Assembly (NCBI GenBank): GCA_002354735.1
Contig: DEMD01000007.1
Span: forward strand, 1 to 64,000
Direction: 5' to 3'
From: Gammaproteobacteria bacterium UBA2679
Lineage (GTDB): Bacteria > Pseudomonadota > Gammaproteobacteria > Pseudomonadales > Oleiphilaceae
DNA: 64,000 nucleotides
The translations under genes and the position numbers were made by a program. Positions 14,275 to 27,500 of the stretch are shown here, in pieces (position 1 is the stretch's first letter; each line of letters starts with the position of its first letter). The notes below the pieces were generated by a model. That model was not told the origin of the DNA, searched no databases, and saw only the letters and a list, made by a program, of their open reading frames with translations.

Positions 14275-15129
14275 CTAGAACGGACGGATTTTGATGCTGG
14301 CTTCGTCGCTGAAGCGGATACCCTCGAGCTGGATAGTTCCGAAGGTTGGGCCGCCGACCTGACCAGCCGGTCTGATATCCCGGAAACTAACCCGTTCAAT
14401 GAGATTGGGCAGAATGACGTTCATTGCGCCAGTGTCGTCAAAGAGGGGCTTGATACGATCGTCCGATATGTGGACACCAACGACTTCAATATCTGAATCC
14501 AGCACCTGGGTTATTGGCAGCAGGACCTTGCCGAGCTGGCCAAGAACCTTTACACCATCGAGCCCCTGTTCGGATTCCAGCGCAGAGGCTTTGCGAATGT
14601 CCCGTTTGTCGGCTTCATAGCCTATCGGCGTCTGTTCATCGAGGCGCGTAGCCAGTCTTTCGTCGAAACCCTGAGCAGTGATGCCTGCCATCTCAGACTC
14701 CGCCATAGGCTGCAAACCAGCGATCATGTACCCTTTGGCTGCAACAGTCTCAGTCGGCTTCGGCGCAGGCACGATAACCGGCGCAGTAGTCGTTGCGGCC
14801 ATAGCCAGCATCGGCTGCAGTGGTGCACTGATTGCGGCCAGAACCGTGGCCGCGAAGCGCAGCCGCGATTGCTGCTTAAGTGCACGCCTGAGATCACGCT
14901 CACTGATGAGCGACTGAGCCACGAGCAGTTCGCCAAGTCGCAGGGCTTCGCCCCGACCAGCGCGGACCGCCTCGGCTTGTTGTTGCAGTGCCAGATCAAG
15001 CTGTTTCTGTGTGACATACCCACGGTTGACCAGAATCTGGCCTAACCTTGAATTAGTCATCGATGCCAATTTCTGCGAGTCATGCAACGTAGAGTCGCCA
15101 CCACTTTTGTTGTTGAATTTTGCTAACAT
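14275..15129 (-). CDS. MshEN-like c-di-GMP-binding motif protein, unknown C-terminus
   Basis: The product is 284 residues. The N-terminal part has two tandem motifs of the MshEN type, at R28-Q51 (RLGQILVNRGYVT, then LDLALQQQ) and R64-Q87 (RLGELLVAQSLIS, then LRRALKQQ). In PilB/MshE/GspE-type ATPases these bind c-di-GMP. The second motif has Ser where Gly is usual. A hydrophobic Ala-rich segment follows at 92-112, which could anchor the protein in the membrane, and then a region with AESEMAGITAQGF and a C-terminal domain I do not recognise. There is no ATPase domain. AGGAGAA precedes the ATG. It is divergent from a GGDEF protein gene. Confidence 0.7.
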   Translation of the reverse strand: MLAKFNNKSGGDSTLHDSQKLASMTNSRLGQILVNRGYVTQKQLDLALQQQAEAVRAGRGEALRLGELLVAQSLISERDLRRALKQQSRLRFAATVLAAISAPLQPMLAMAATTTAPVIVPAPKPTETVAAKGYMIAGLQPMAESEMAGITAQGFDERLATRLDEQTPIGYEADKRDIRKASALESEQGLDGVKVLGQLGKVLLPITQVLDSDIEVVGVHISDDRIKPLFDDTGAMNVILPNLIERVSFRDIRPAGQVGGPTFGTIQLEGIRFSDEASIKIRPF

Positions 15130-15240
15130 GACCCCGTTCTCCTGGAACTTCTGTAATGATCTCAGTCTGGTTCAGGGTTAACCAACTTGGTAGGCGTTTG
15201 GCGTTAAGAGTTGTGTGTGTTTGAAAAGAGCAGTGAAGCT

Positions 15241-16491
15241 ATGCAAACAGTCCGGAACCAGATCACAGAAACAAGCCCATCAGCCCTGGCAGAAAAGGCA
15301 GCCGAGGCATTGGCCAGGCCCTCCTCACGGCTGAATTTTCCCGCTGAACTCGAGCGGACATTCATTGCCTCCCATGACGAACAACATGCCCGGACCAATC
15401 GCCTGTTCGCTTTGCTGGGTGCATTGTTCATCCTGATATCGGGTGTGAATGATTTCTGGGCGATGCCGGACCAGGCCTGGCTGACTATTCTCTTGCGAGC
15501 TGGTGCGTTGCTACTGGCCTCGCTTGCTGTCGTCGCGATGGCGGTCCGAACAATGGTGCCAGCGGTGGGATCGCTTTATCCGACCCTACTGGTACTGTTT
15601 TCACTGTATTCGCAGGCCACCCTGCTCTTTATCACCGGCGTGGCTGCCGAGCATCTTCACTTCTCCTACCAGCTCGGCCCCCTGCTTTTGCTCTTGTTTA
15701 TCTGCCTGCTAACGCGACTGCGTTTCCAGGTCACACTCATCATCGTAATCTGTATGTGGTACATGCAGTATTTCGCAACGAGCCTGTGGATTCGGCTACC
15801 GGCGGAACAGAGCCTCTACGTCATGCTGGTTTACAGCGTGCTTTCCGTGATCGTGCTGCTGGCGAATTATCGTTTCGAGCGCGAAAGCCGACGGGTGTTC
15901 CTGCAGGATCTGCTGCTGGCGACTGAGCGCGAAGAGCTCAAGGCTGCCAGGGTGCAGATCGAGCAGCTGAGTCTGGCTGATGATCTGACTGGCATCGGCA
16001 ACAGACGACACTTCGACCGTCAGCTCAGCCATGAATGGCTGAGGGCCAAGCGCGGCCGCCAATCGGTATCGCTGCTACTGTTCGATATCGACGCCTTTAC
16101 TCACTACAACGAACAGTACGACCGGGCGACCGGTGACCGGACGCTGATTCAGGTGGCAGAAACCATTCAGCAGAAAGCCCGCCGCCAGAGTGACTTGTTG
16201 TGCCGCTACTCCAGCGAGCAATTCGCACTGCTGACGCCGGACATGAATCCGGCAGATGCGCTGCTACTGGCTCGGTCTATTGTCGACTCGGTACTTGCCT
16301 TGAAGTTACCCCACGAAGGCTCACCTCAACATGCTGTGGTTACCATTAGCTGCGGTTGCATGACGCTCTGGCCTCACAAGCAGCCAGATATCAAAGACCT
16401 GATTCAGGGGGCCGACCGTAACCTGCGTGAAGCCAAACGAGCGGGTGGTAATCAGGTCGAAGCGAGCAGCACAAATGGGGCGGCACACTGA
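15241..16491 (+). CDS. Membrane GGDEF protein with degenerate active site
   Basis: The product is 416 residues. Six hydrophobic segments span about residues 54-210, followed by a short linker helix and a GGDEF domain (about 243-410). DDLTGIGNRRHFD is intact, but the catalytic GGDEF motif reads SSEQF (324-328), so cyclase activity is unlikely. The inhibitory I-site RxxD is kept at R315-D318, five residues before the motif as usual. The protein could therefore bind c-di-GMP as a receptor. A TTG at 15211 is an alternative start that would add ten residues. It lies divergent from the MshEN-like gene. Confidence 0.85.
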   Translation: MQTVRNQITETSPSALAEKAAEALARPSSRLNFPAELERTFIASHDEQHARTNRLFALLGALFILISGVNDFWAMPDQAWLTILLRAGALLLASLAVVAMAVRTMVPAVGSLYPTLLVLFSLYSQATLLFITGVAAEHLHFSYQLGPLLLLLFICLLTRLRFQVTLIIVICMWYMQYFATSLWIRLPAEQSLYVMLVYSVLSVIVLLANYRFERESRRVFLQDLLLATEREELKAARVQIEQLSLADDLTGIGNRRHFDRQLSHEWLRAKRGRQSVSLLLFDIDAFTHYNEQYDRATGDRTLIQVAETIQQKARRQSDLLCRYSSEQFALLTPDMNPADALLLARSIVDSVLALKLPHEGSPQHAVVTISCGCMTLWPHKQPDIKDLIQGADRNLREAKRAGGNQVEASSTNGAAH

Positions 16492-16643
16492 GCACACCAT
16501 TCTTTGCGGCCGATAAGACGCTGAGTCCTGCGCTTCGAAGTCGACTCGAGACGCTGGCCCATGCGATTGACGCTGACTGGCTGGATCATGTAGCTGCGGT
16601 ATCGACCGCGCCAGCCGCTGTTTTCGAGGCCGATTTTTCCTCA

Positions 16644-18236
16644 TTGAATATGGCTTTTCCACTGCTCCTGCTGGCCTTGGGTTCACGGTTCATTGAGACA
16701 GCCCCACGGACCTCCAGGTTATATTGCAGGGCACGCGTGAGTCATCTCCTTGCCCCTGAAGCCTTGAGCGAGCTATTGGAGTGGCTCGGGGATGCTCAGC
16801 AGTTCAGCCATCTCCTGCCGTCCACGTCCTCGCGGCAGCATATAATGAGGGACTTCCAACGAGAGTTACCCCTACCCTTCTTCGCCAGCCAACGCCTGGT
16901 CCTGGCCGATGGTCGTGTGGTCCTCGACCTGCTGGTGTCGAAAGACTCAGCGTCGCTGGCTTGCGGCCCGTGGCTGCCAGAACAGCTCGACGGGTGCCGT
17001 ATTACTCGCCGCCACGATATCAAGGCGCCTCGTATCGCAATACTCGGTAGTGGGCTGGCTGGTTGCAATTTGGCGCATGCCCTTGCGTCCAGGGGTGCTC
17101 GAGTGAGCGTATTTGAACGCAGCGCATTGGCGCACACTGGTGCTTCGGGCAACCGACAGGGCGCGCTGTATATCAAGCCTGCTCTGGCCTGGTCGCGCGA
17201 GAACCGCCTCCATGTACTCAGCTATCAATTCGCACATCGCTTCTATCAGCGACAATTTGGCCGAGAGTCACATTCTGAAGCAGGACCACGGCCGCCGTGG
17301 CAGCACTGCGGGGTCCTGCATCTCGCGCAGAATGAGCGTGAACGGGCTCGTATGAGCCAGCTTCATCAGCAGGCGGTTTATCCGGAGCGCTTCATCCGAT
17401 CACTCAGTTTCCGGGATGCCGCGCGGCTGGCAGGCGCGGATCTCGACTGTCCGGCTGCGGCGATGCCGCAGGGTGGCACCCTGGAACCGGCGAAGCTGTG
17501 TGAGCATCTTCTGGCGGCCCACGACATTCAGGTGCTCACTCACCAGAGTGTTCAGACCGGAGATTGGGATGCGGTGGTGTGGGCTGGGGGACATCCTCAG
17601 GCGGGCGATGAGCTGGCGCCAACTCACCTGCCTCTGCGCCCGATCCGCGGGCAGATCAGCTCAGTGTGTATCGCCGCTGACAACACGCTGAGCATGGCAC
17701 AGATGCCCAACCAGGTGCTAAGCGGCGACGGCTACGTCATGCCACCACTGCTGAATACGGATAGCACGGTATGGCTGACCTTTGGGGCAAGTTACGCCGT
17801 TAATAGAAGCGATAGGGGCATCAGCGAGGAGGAAATGAGCGACAACAGCCGACAGCTGGCCAGGACTCTGCCGGAACTGGCAGCTCAGCTTGACAGCACT
17901 GGCATCAGCCGTGAAGAGCGCGCAGCCATTCGTTGTGCATCGACAGATTACATGCCGGTGGTTGGAAACGCTCGAATTCCACACGGTCGCAACAGTGCCA
18001 GCCAGAACCACAGCCTAGCCGAAACACTCTGTCAGGAGGGTCGGCTTTGGTACATGACCGCATTCGGATCAAAGGGCCTGGCACTGGCGCCGCTCCTGGC
18101 CGAGCAACTGGCCTGCGCCATCCTCGCGGAACCGACGCCCCTGGAACCCGATCTAGCCGAGGGTATAGACCCTGATCGCTGGGCGCGCAGGGCCGCTTTG
18201 AAAGGCTACTCGCCTTCGACAGGTGGAACCGGCTGA
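16644..18236 (+). CDS. mnmC: MnmC-like tRNA-modification oxidoreductase, decayed methyltransferase half
   Basis: The product is 530 residues from the ATG. Residues from about 125 onward are the FAD-dependent MnmC oxidoreductase that removes the carboxymethyl group of cmnm5s2U34 in tRNA: the dinucleotide motif ILGSGLAGCNLA, SGNRQGALYIKPAL, LRPIRGQISSV and FGSKGLALAPLLAEQ. The part before it aligns with the methyltransferase domain (LNMAFPLL, ADGRVVLDLL) but lacks the SAM glycine motif and the DAWFLDGFAP-type region. The frame is open back to 16452, and FEADFSSLN just before the ATG looks like a worn SAM motif. A CTG start at 16488, overlapping the previous stop, is therefore possible. Confidence 0.85.
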   Translation: MNMAFPLLLLALGSRFIETAPRTSRLYCRARVSHLLAPEALSELLEWLGDAQQFSHLLPSTSSRQHIMRDFQRELPLPFFASQRLVLADGRVVLDLLVSKDSASLACGPWLPEQLDGCRITRRHDIKAPRIAILGSGLAGCNLAHALASRGARVSVFERSALAHTGASGNRQGALYIKPALAWSRENRLHVLSYQFAHRFYQRQFGRESHSEAGPRPPWQHCGVLHLAQNERERARMSQLHQQAVYPERFIRSLSFRDAARLAGADLDCPAAAMPQGGTLEPAKLCEHLLAAHDIQVLTHQSVQTGDWDAVVWAGGHPQAGDELAPTHLPLRPIRGQISSVCIAADNTLSMAQMPNQVLSGDGYVMPPLLNTDSTVWLTFGASYAVNRSDRGISEEEMSDNSRQLARTLPELAAQLDSTGISREERAAIRCASTDYMPVVGNARIPHGRNSASQNHSLAETLCQEGRLWYMTAFGSKGLALAPLLAEQLACAILAEPTPLEPDLAEGIDPDRWARRAALKGYSPSTGGTG

Positions 18237-21058
18237 GGCGGACAGTCAGGATTGATGGCCGGGTTACAGCTGGCCAGATCTCCACCGTCCAGCGTCCCGA
18301 CAGGCGCAATGCTCACGTAGTTCTCACCGCCGACGTTGTACTCGATCACCTCGAACATCTTCGCGGACTCGAGGGCGTCCAGCTTGACCAGACGCTCGGC
18401 GCCAGCCGTACCACGCTGTCGCTCCCACACCTTGAAGAAGCGTCGACGATTGATCTCCTCGTTATCACGAATGTCGTAACGGGCGCTCCAGGCATCGATA
18501 TCGCCATAGAAAGTCTGACCTTCAAAAAGTTTGCCCCCGGTGTAGCCACCGAAGTAGGTCTGCTCTTCTAGCGCGTCGGAGTCCGCGGCACCGTCTGCAC
18601 CCGGCGAAACCAGCTGCATGACAGCCTCCGGTGCAGCGAGCGTTGGATAGTACAGCGCAAATGCATCGGTGAGGCGATCATTCTTCACAAGGCTGAGGTC
18701 GATGGCGCCATTTGTCTCGCCGACCACTACGAACCCACGGTCGACGCCGGATATGGAGAGGCCAACTTCATCGAAAGCCGTACCAAACTGGTCGGCACGG
18801 GTCACCGTCCCTTCGTCACTGAAGGATGCGACCAAAATATCCAGGAGGTTGGTGGAGTCACTCGTTATGCTGGTACTGTCCAGTGTGCCCGCCACGGCCA
18901 CATCGGACCCACCGACACTCACCGCCGCGTTATAAACCTCTTCAGCTTCGCCGCCGCGCTGCTGCTCGAATAATTGTTCGCCGTTGGCTGAAAGCCTGGT
19001 CAGGTAGGCGTCGTAGCCACCCTGATTTTCCCTGCGGGCATCACCCTTCGTGCCGCCTGCAACGTAGACGCCGCCGTCACGGTCAACAGCAAGTGCTCCG
19101 CCATACTCATTGAATATGGTGCCAAACTGCTTTTGCCAGACCACACGGAAGCCACCAGCCCGATTAAGTCGTCTCAGCTTCTGCACGACAAGGTCGCCCG
19201 ACCCAAGCTCATCCGGACCAAGGCGATCCAGCGGACCGGTGAAGAGACCGTCAACTTCAAGGAGGGTAAATATTTCCTCCACGAAATCTTCCCGCTCCAG
19301 CGTGCCGGTGGAGCGGTATGCAACGTCCTTTATTTCAACATTCAGTCCAGGGCTTTGCAGCAGGATCTGCTCGCTCACAGTGCCAGTCCGGTCGAGGAGA
19401 GTGATTTGAGACTGCATGAGTCCATCCCCACCCGGCCTGGCCACAGCGAGAATGGCTTCGTCCAGAACGGTCGCGCCAAAGCCCTGGGTTTTGCCAGCTG
19501 GGCCGATAGCCGCCACGTAGGGGGTAAGCCAGTCGTTGATGAAGGCCTGAAACGTGGTGTCAGAAGGCGGAGGATTGATAGTCCCCGTCCGCTCGGCCGA
19601 AAACTGCACGAGCGGATCGCTCTGGAAGGGTGCAGCTGGCCCTGTAGCAGGCTGCTGGCCTACAAGCTGAATGCGCTTCTGCCGCTCGGTGCGTAATATT
19701 GGATCGGTGGTATCGTCTTTGACATTGAAGCGCAATTCGAAGCCACCATCGATGATCACGAGATCATCGCTCAGGACTGTGCCGCTATCGATATCCTCGG
19801 GACGCAGCCTGACGGTGAGATCGCCATCAGCGCCGAATTCAGCAGTGGAACCCACTTCGTCAACAAGGAAACGAACTGTCGCATCGACTTCTGGCGCCTT
19901 ATCGAGCTCTACGATGACGTTCGTCACACCGTCCCGGGCAACGCTTGCCTTGTCTACGGTGAACTTCACCGACGGCTCATTGTCCTTGACCCTGATCGAG
20001 CCCGAGCCGTTTTCCTGCTCCAGCAAGCCCCCGACAATCCCGTTCAGTCGATACGAAATTGTCTCTTCGCGCTCAGCCTCGGTGTCGTCAGCAACAACCA
20101 GCAGGAGATGACATTTGGTTCTACCAGCTGGAAAAATGAAGCGGCCAGCATCGATCCGCACAGTCTTTAGACCACCCGTTGCGGCTTCGAGTTCTGCAAG
20201 CGTGCTGGCATTCTCGAACTGGGACTTGTCTGTCAGCCCTGCGGGGATGACAATTTCACTCACACTGTCGACACCCGGCCTGAAGTTATCCTGAAACTCA
20301 CTTTCAGCGAGCTGGTAATTCCCTTCGACGTCGATAACCGAAGCCTGGAACAGGGTAAGATCGAGGTACTGGAGCGTTGGTCGACGGTTCAGTTCACGCT
20401 GCGTCAGCTTGCGGAACAGGTCAGTCTCCAGAAATGCCAGCTCGGCATCGTTCAGGAGCGGTTGACCAGCTTCATCGAGTAGACACAGTGGTTCATCTTC
20501 GTACACTTCGCCGGGATCTTCCGTCCCACTGCTGTTGGTATCGATCAGGCGACGTGGGCGGGTCATCGTCTCGCCTTCGACGAAGGTACGACTTGGCAGG
20601 CGAACCTGATTCGGTCGTACTGACATCGAGAAACGAAGCCGTCCTACAGATTTGCCATCGGTGACGTTAAGCTCGATACCCTCGAATTCGCCAGTGGTGC
20701 CCTCGTAGTCGGTAGTTCCCTTGCCGGAAATACCAGGCGTCCCCTTGATCAGAATGCCGCGTAGCAGTCGGTTTTCGACATACTCCACTGAAAGCCAGGG
20801 CGGCGCATTGGTCAGAGAATACTCGAGCAGACCGTCTCCACCCTTGATGCCGAACTGGTACTCGTACACCACACCGATGGTCGCGTTACCGGGCGGATTG
20901 CCGAAGATCTGCATCTTCGGCACAGACGCCTTGTTTTCACAGCCAGTCAGCAGGCCCAGGAATACGAGGCCTATCAGGACTCTCAACCGGCGTGGACTAA
21001 GGCCGACTGCAAATCGAGGCGGCTGAGTGGAATGTGCTGTACAACGAGTAAGGGGCAT
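18206..21058 (-). CDS. Large lipoprotein with Calx-beta-like and SBBP repeats
   Basis: The product is 950 residues. The lipobox LLTGC places the lipid-modified cysteine at residue 40, with Glu at +2, which fits an outer membrane lipoprotein. After it come an Ig-like putative cadherin-type region (GNPPGNATIGVVYEYQF, residues 52-150), a Calx-beta-like part (about 320-480, with SIRVKDNEPSVKF), and a beta-propeller-like part with SBBP-type repeats (ALAVDRDGGVYVAGGTK and two related copies, about 690-830). Such layouts occur in surface adhesion or sensing proteins. The first 25 residues before the signal segment are unusual, so the start may lie downstream. The 3' end overlaps convergent mnmC by 31 bases. 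Confidence 0.75.
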   Translation of the reverse strand: MPLTRCTAHSTQPPRFAVGLSPRRLRVLIGLVFLGLLTGCENKASVPKMQIFGNPPGNATIGVVYEYQFGIKGGDGLLEYSLTNAPPWLSVEYVENRLLRGILIKGTPGISGKGTTDYEGTTGEFEGIELNVTDGKSVGRLRFSMSVRPNQVRLPSRTFVEGETMTRPRRLIDTNSSGTEDPGEVYEDEPLCLLDEAGQPLLNDAELAFLETDLFRKLTQRELNRRPTLQYLDLTLFQASVIDVEGNYQLAESEFQDNFRPGVDSVSEIVIPAGLTDKSQFENASTLAELEAATGGLKTVRIDAGRFIFPAGRTKCHLLLVVADDTEAEREETISYRLNGIVGGLLEQENGSGSIRVKDNEPSVKFTVDKASVARDGVTNVIVELDKAPEVDATVRFLVDEVGSTAEFGADGDLTVRLRPEDIDSGTVLSDDLVIIDGGFELRFNVKDDTTDPILRTERQKRIQLVGQQPATGPAAPFQSDPLVQFSAERTGTINPPPSDTTFQAFINDWLTPYVAAIGPAGKTQGFGATVLDEAILAVARPGGDGLMQSQITLLDRTGTVSEQILLQSPGLNVEIKDVAYRSTGTLEREDFVEEIFTLLEVDGLFTGPLDRLGPDELGSGDLVVQKLRRLNRAGGFRVVWQKQFGTIFNEYGGALAVDRDGGVYVAGGTKGDARRENQGGYDAYLTRLSANGEQLFEQQRGGEAEEVYNAAVSVGGSDVAVAGTLDSTSITSDSTNLLDILVASFSDEGTVTRADQFGTAFDEVGLSISGVDRGFVVVGETNGAIDLSLVKNDRLTDAFALYYPTLAAPEAVMQLVSPGADGAADSDALEEQTYFGGYTGGKLFEGQTFYGDIDAWSARYDIRDNEEINRRRFFKVWERQRGTAGAERLVKLDALESAKMFEVIEYNVGGENYVSIAPVGTLDGGDLASCNPAINPDCPPQPVPPVEGE

Positions 21059-21109
21059 AGGCCAGATGTTCTTGAATGACTCGGGTTGACGGGAAATACT
21101 AGGGGTTTT

Positions 21110-21134
21110 CCAGGCGGGGCTCTAGTCCGCCTGG
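21110..21134. other. Hairpin between ligA and lipoprotein gene
   Basis: CCAGGCGG and CCGCCTGG form an eight-base stem with a nine-base loop. On the minus strand, the direction of ligA transcription, no U-run follows, so it is not a standard terminator. Possible roles are mRNA 3' end protection or a weak terminator. Confidence 0.45.
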
Positions 21135-21193
21135 CTCAAAACACGCGGATCATCACATTTGGAGCCAGTATTTCGTTCATGAGTGGTAAGCCG

Positions 21194-24533
<3,340 letters not shown>

Positions 24534-24591
24534 TCAGCTGCCTTCTATACTTGTCTTGCATTGAAAATGTAGATGGTAAGAGACCTGCATC

Positions 24592-27500
24592 TTAACCAGC
24601 CTCTTCCACCATCGCCAGAGCCGCTTCAACATCTACTGCCACCATTCGCGAGACACCAGCCTCGTGCATGGTCACGCCAAGCAGATGATCTGCACGCTCC
24701 ATTGCTATCTTGTTATGGGATATATAGATGAACTGAACATGTTCCGACATTTCCTTGACGATATTCGAGTACCTCAGCACGTTCGCATCATCCAGAGGGG
24801 CATCGACCTCATCCAGCATGCAGAACGGTGCCGGATTGAGCCGGAAGATGGCAAACACGAGTGCTATTGCAGTCAATGCTTTCTCGCCGCCCGACAGAAG
24901 ATGGATGGTGCTGTTCTTCTTGCCGGGTGGTCTGGCCATGATAGCAATCCCGGTATTCAGCAGGTCATCACCCGTAAGTTCTAGGTAGGCCTCTCCTCCG
25001 CCAAAAACCTTTGGGAACAGCTGCTGCAGGCCTTCATTGATAGCGTCGTAGGTTTCGCGGAACTTCTGCCGGGTTTCACGATCAATCTTACGGATGGCAT
25101 CTTCCAGCGTAGTCAATGCGGTTTCAAGATCTTCCTGCTGGCCCTGAAGGTATTCCGCCCGCTGCTGCTGAGTCTCATATTCCTCGACAGCAGCCAGGTT
25201 GATGGCGCCGAGCTTCTGTATGCGCTCTTCGGTCTGGCGCAGCTCACCGATCAGCGACTGCTCCAGGCCGGCCTGATCGCTGGTTTCGAGTTCATCGTTC
25301 GCCAGCAGCTCAAGCTGAGTGCCGAGACTCTCCTCCAGCCTGTCGAGTACGTCGATCTGGGTCTGCATGCCGTGCTGAAGCGATACCAGCTCCAGGCGCT
25401 GCTTTTCCTGCTCGCTGCGCAGACCCTGAAGTTCCTCGTCCAGCGAGCCGTAGCGGGTATTCTCCTCACGAATCTCGCTTTCAAGTTCGTTGAGTGTGGC
25501 CCGTAACTTGGCCAGTTCCTGCTCCTGCTTGTTGCGTACATCGAGCAGACCAGGCAGTGCAGCTTCGAGTTCTGGGATGCTGTGCAGGGCCTTTTCCAGG
25601 GTCTGGGTCATCTGGGCAAGCTGTGCCTGCCCCCTGGCCTGTGCCTGCTGACTCTTGGCCAGACTGCTCTGTAGCCCACCGATACGACCCTTGAGACCCT
25701 CCTGTGCGAGTCTCAGTTCCTGCAAACGGATTTCCTGCTGGCGAACGTCGCCAGCAGCATCGTCATGCGCCTGCTGCAAGGTGGCCACTTCTGCCTGCAG
25801 CGCCTCCAGTTCGGGGATGACTGCGTCCAGTGACTGCAATGCGTCACTCCAGGCGACCTTGCAGGTTTGCCGATGCGCCTCTTCCCGAGCCTGCTTCTCC
25901 TGAATCGATTCAATCTGCTGACGAGCCCGCTCTCGAGCGGCCTCGGCTTTCTTGCGGCTTTCCTCGAGCGCACCCTGTGATGTTTTCAGGCGGCTTTCTT
26001 CCTGGGCAGTTTCACGCAGAACCTGATTGAGTTCACGCTGCGAACCTTCAAGCCGGTCCAGCTCCGACTGCAGCGACTTGAACGCGTTCTCGGCGGTGTC
26101 TCTCCCCATCTGCCCAGCTTCAACTTCGAGCAGCAGACTGGCCAGACGACGCTGTCGCCCCAGTGCACCATGTAGGCTGTCTGATGCCGCTTTGCCACTG
26201 CCAGCGGCCGCGCCGGCGCCGACTGTATCGGCACAGATCCAGTCACGACCGATTGTGACCCCGTCCACGGTACAGAAGTACTCCCCCGCCCCCAGACTGG
26301 CGGCATCCGCTAATGCTGAATTCAGACCTGACGCAGGCTTTGCGCCCTGCAGCCAGTCGAGCACGCCCGCGGGTGCCTGGAGCTCGAAAGCTGAGGCTGG
26401 GCGATCTGCGAGAATTTGCGATGCCGTTCTGGCCGTCGTCAGGACAAGACCAGCTGGCAGATTGGCGAACAAGGCTGGCTCAATCGATTGAAGCGCGTCA
26501 TGCGCGTCGATCTGGTAGCCGCTGAGGCGTTGTTGCAGCAGCGCCTCTATACAGTGCTCCCAGGCAGGGTCAGCTTTGACTAGCTGGCGCAGTGGTGTCA
26601 GCGTGAGCCCAGCCTTCTCAGCTTTTTCGATCCAGTCTCGGATGGAGCCGGACTGCTGCCGTAGCGCATCCTTCTCCAACTGTTCCAGCATGCGGATTTC
26701 GGTTTCAGCGGCTTGCTGCTTCTGCTGCTGAGCCTGTCCTTCGCGCCTCACGACTTCGAGCTGGGTCCGCAGAGCGGCGATCTGCGCCTCGTTGTCTTCC
26801 AGTGACTGCTCGACTTCCTCAATCCGAGCCTGTGCTGCAGCCAGCTGGCCACGCAGCACCAGCGCCCGCTCATCACCCTGGTCGTCATTGTCCTGCTGCA
26901 ATGCAATTCGCGCCTGTTCGAGCTGATCGTCCAGTTGCGCGAGCAGGCGTTCCGATTGCTGCTGCAGCGACTGCTTCAATTCGGCCTCACGCTGTAACTC
27001 GCGCCGCTTCGTCTGCAGCTCCGTCAGTTTGTATTGACTGCTTCTGAGTGACTGGGAATGCGTCTGTCGCTCTGCACTGGCTTCGTGAACTGTTTCAGCA
27101 AGCACTTCGATGGCTTCGACTATGGCTTCCTGTTCCTCGAGAAGCTGTTCGAGCTGAGCGTGTTCGCGTTCGGTCTCCTCACCAAGTGCAGCCAGCTCCG
27201 ACTCCAGCGTTTCGCGCTCTCTTTGCAAGGTGCTGCGTTCGCGGGTGCGGCTATTGAGTGCCTGCTCACATTCTGCGACTTCGCCACTCGCCCCGTAGAA
27301 GGCGGCCTGCCCTGCATCGATAGCCTGGTGCAAGGCAGAAAGGCGCTCACGCCTCGCACTCAGACCGGCTTCGCTAGCCTGGCGGCCGAGGAGTCGATCC
27401 TTGATCTTATCGTTATAGGCCTCTACTGAAGCTGATAGCTGCTCCGCTCGGGCCTGGTGCTGCTGCCAACGTATGGCTGCCAGTCTGGCTTCAGCCTGTT

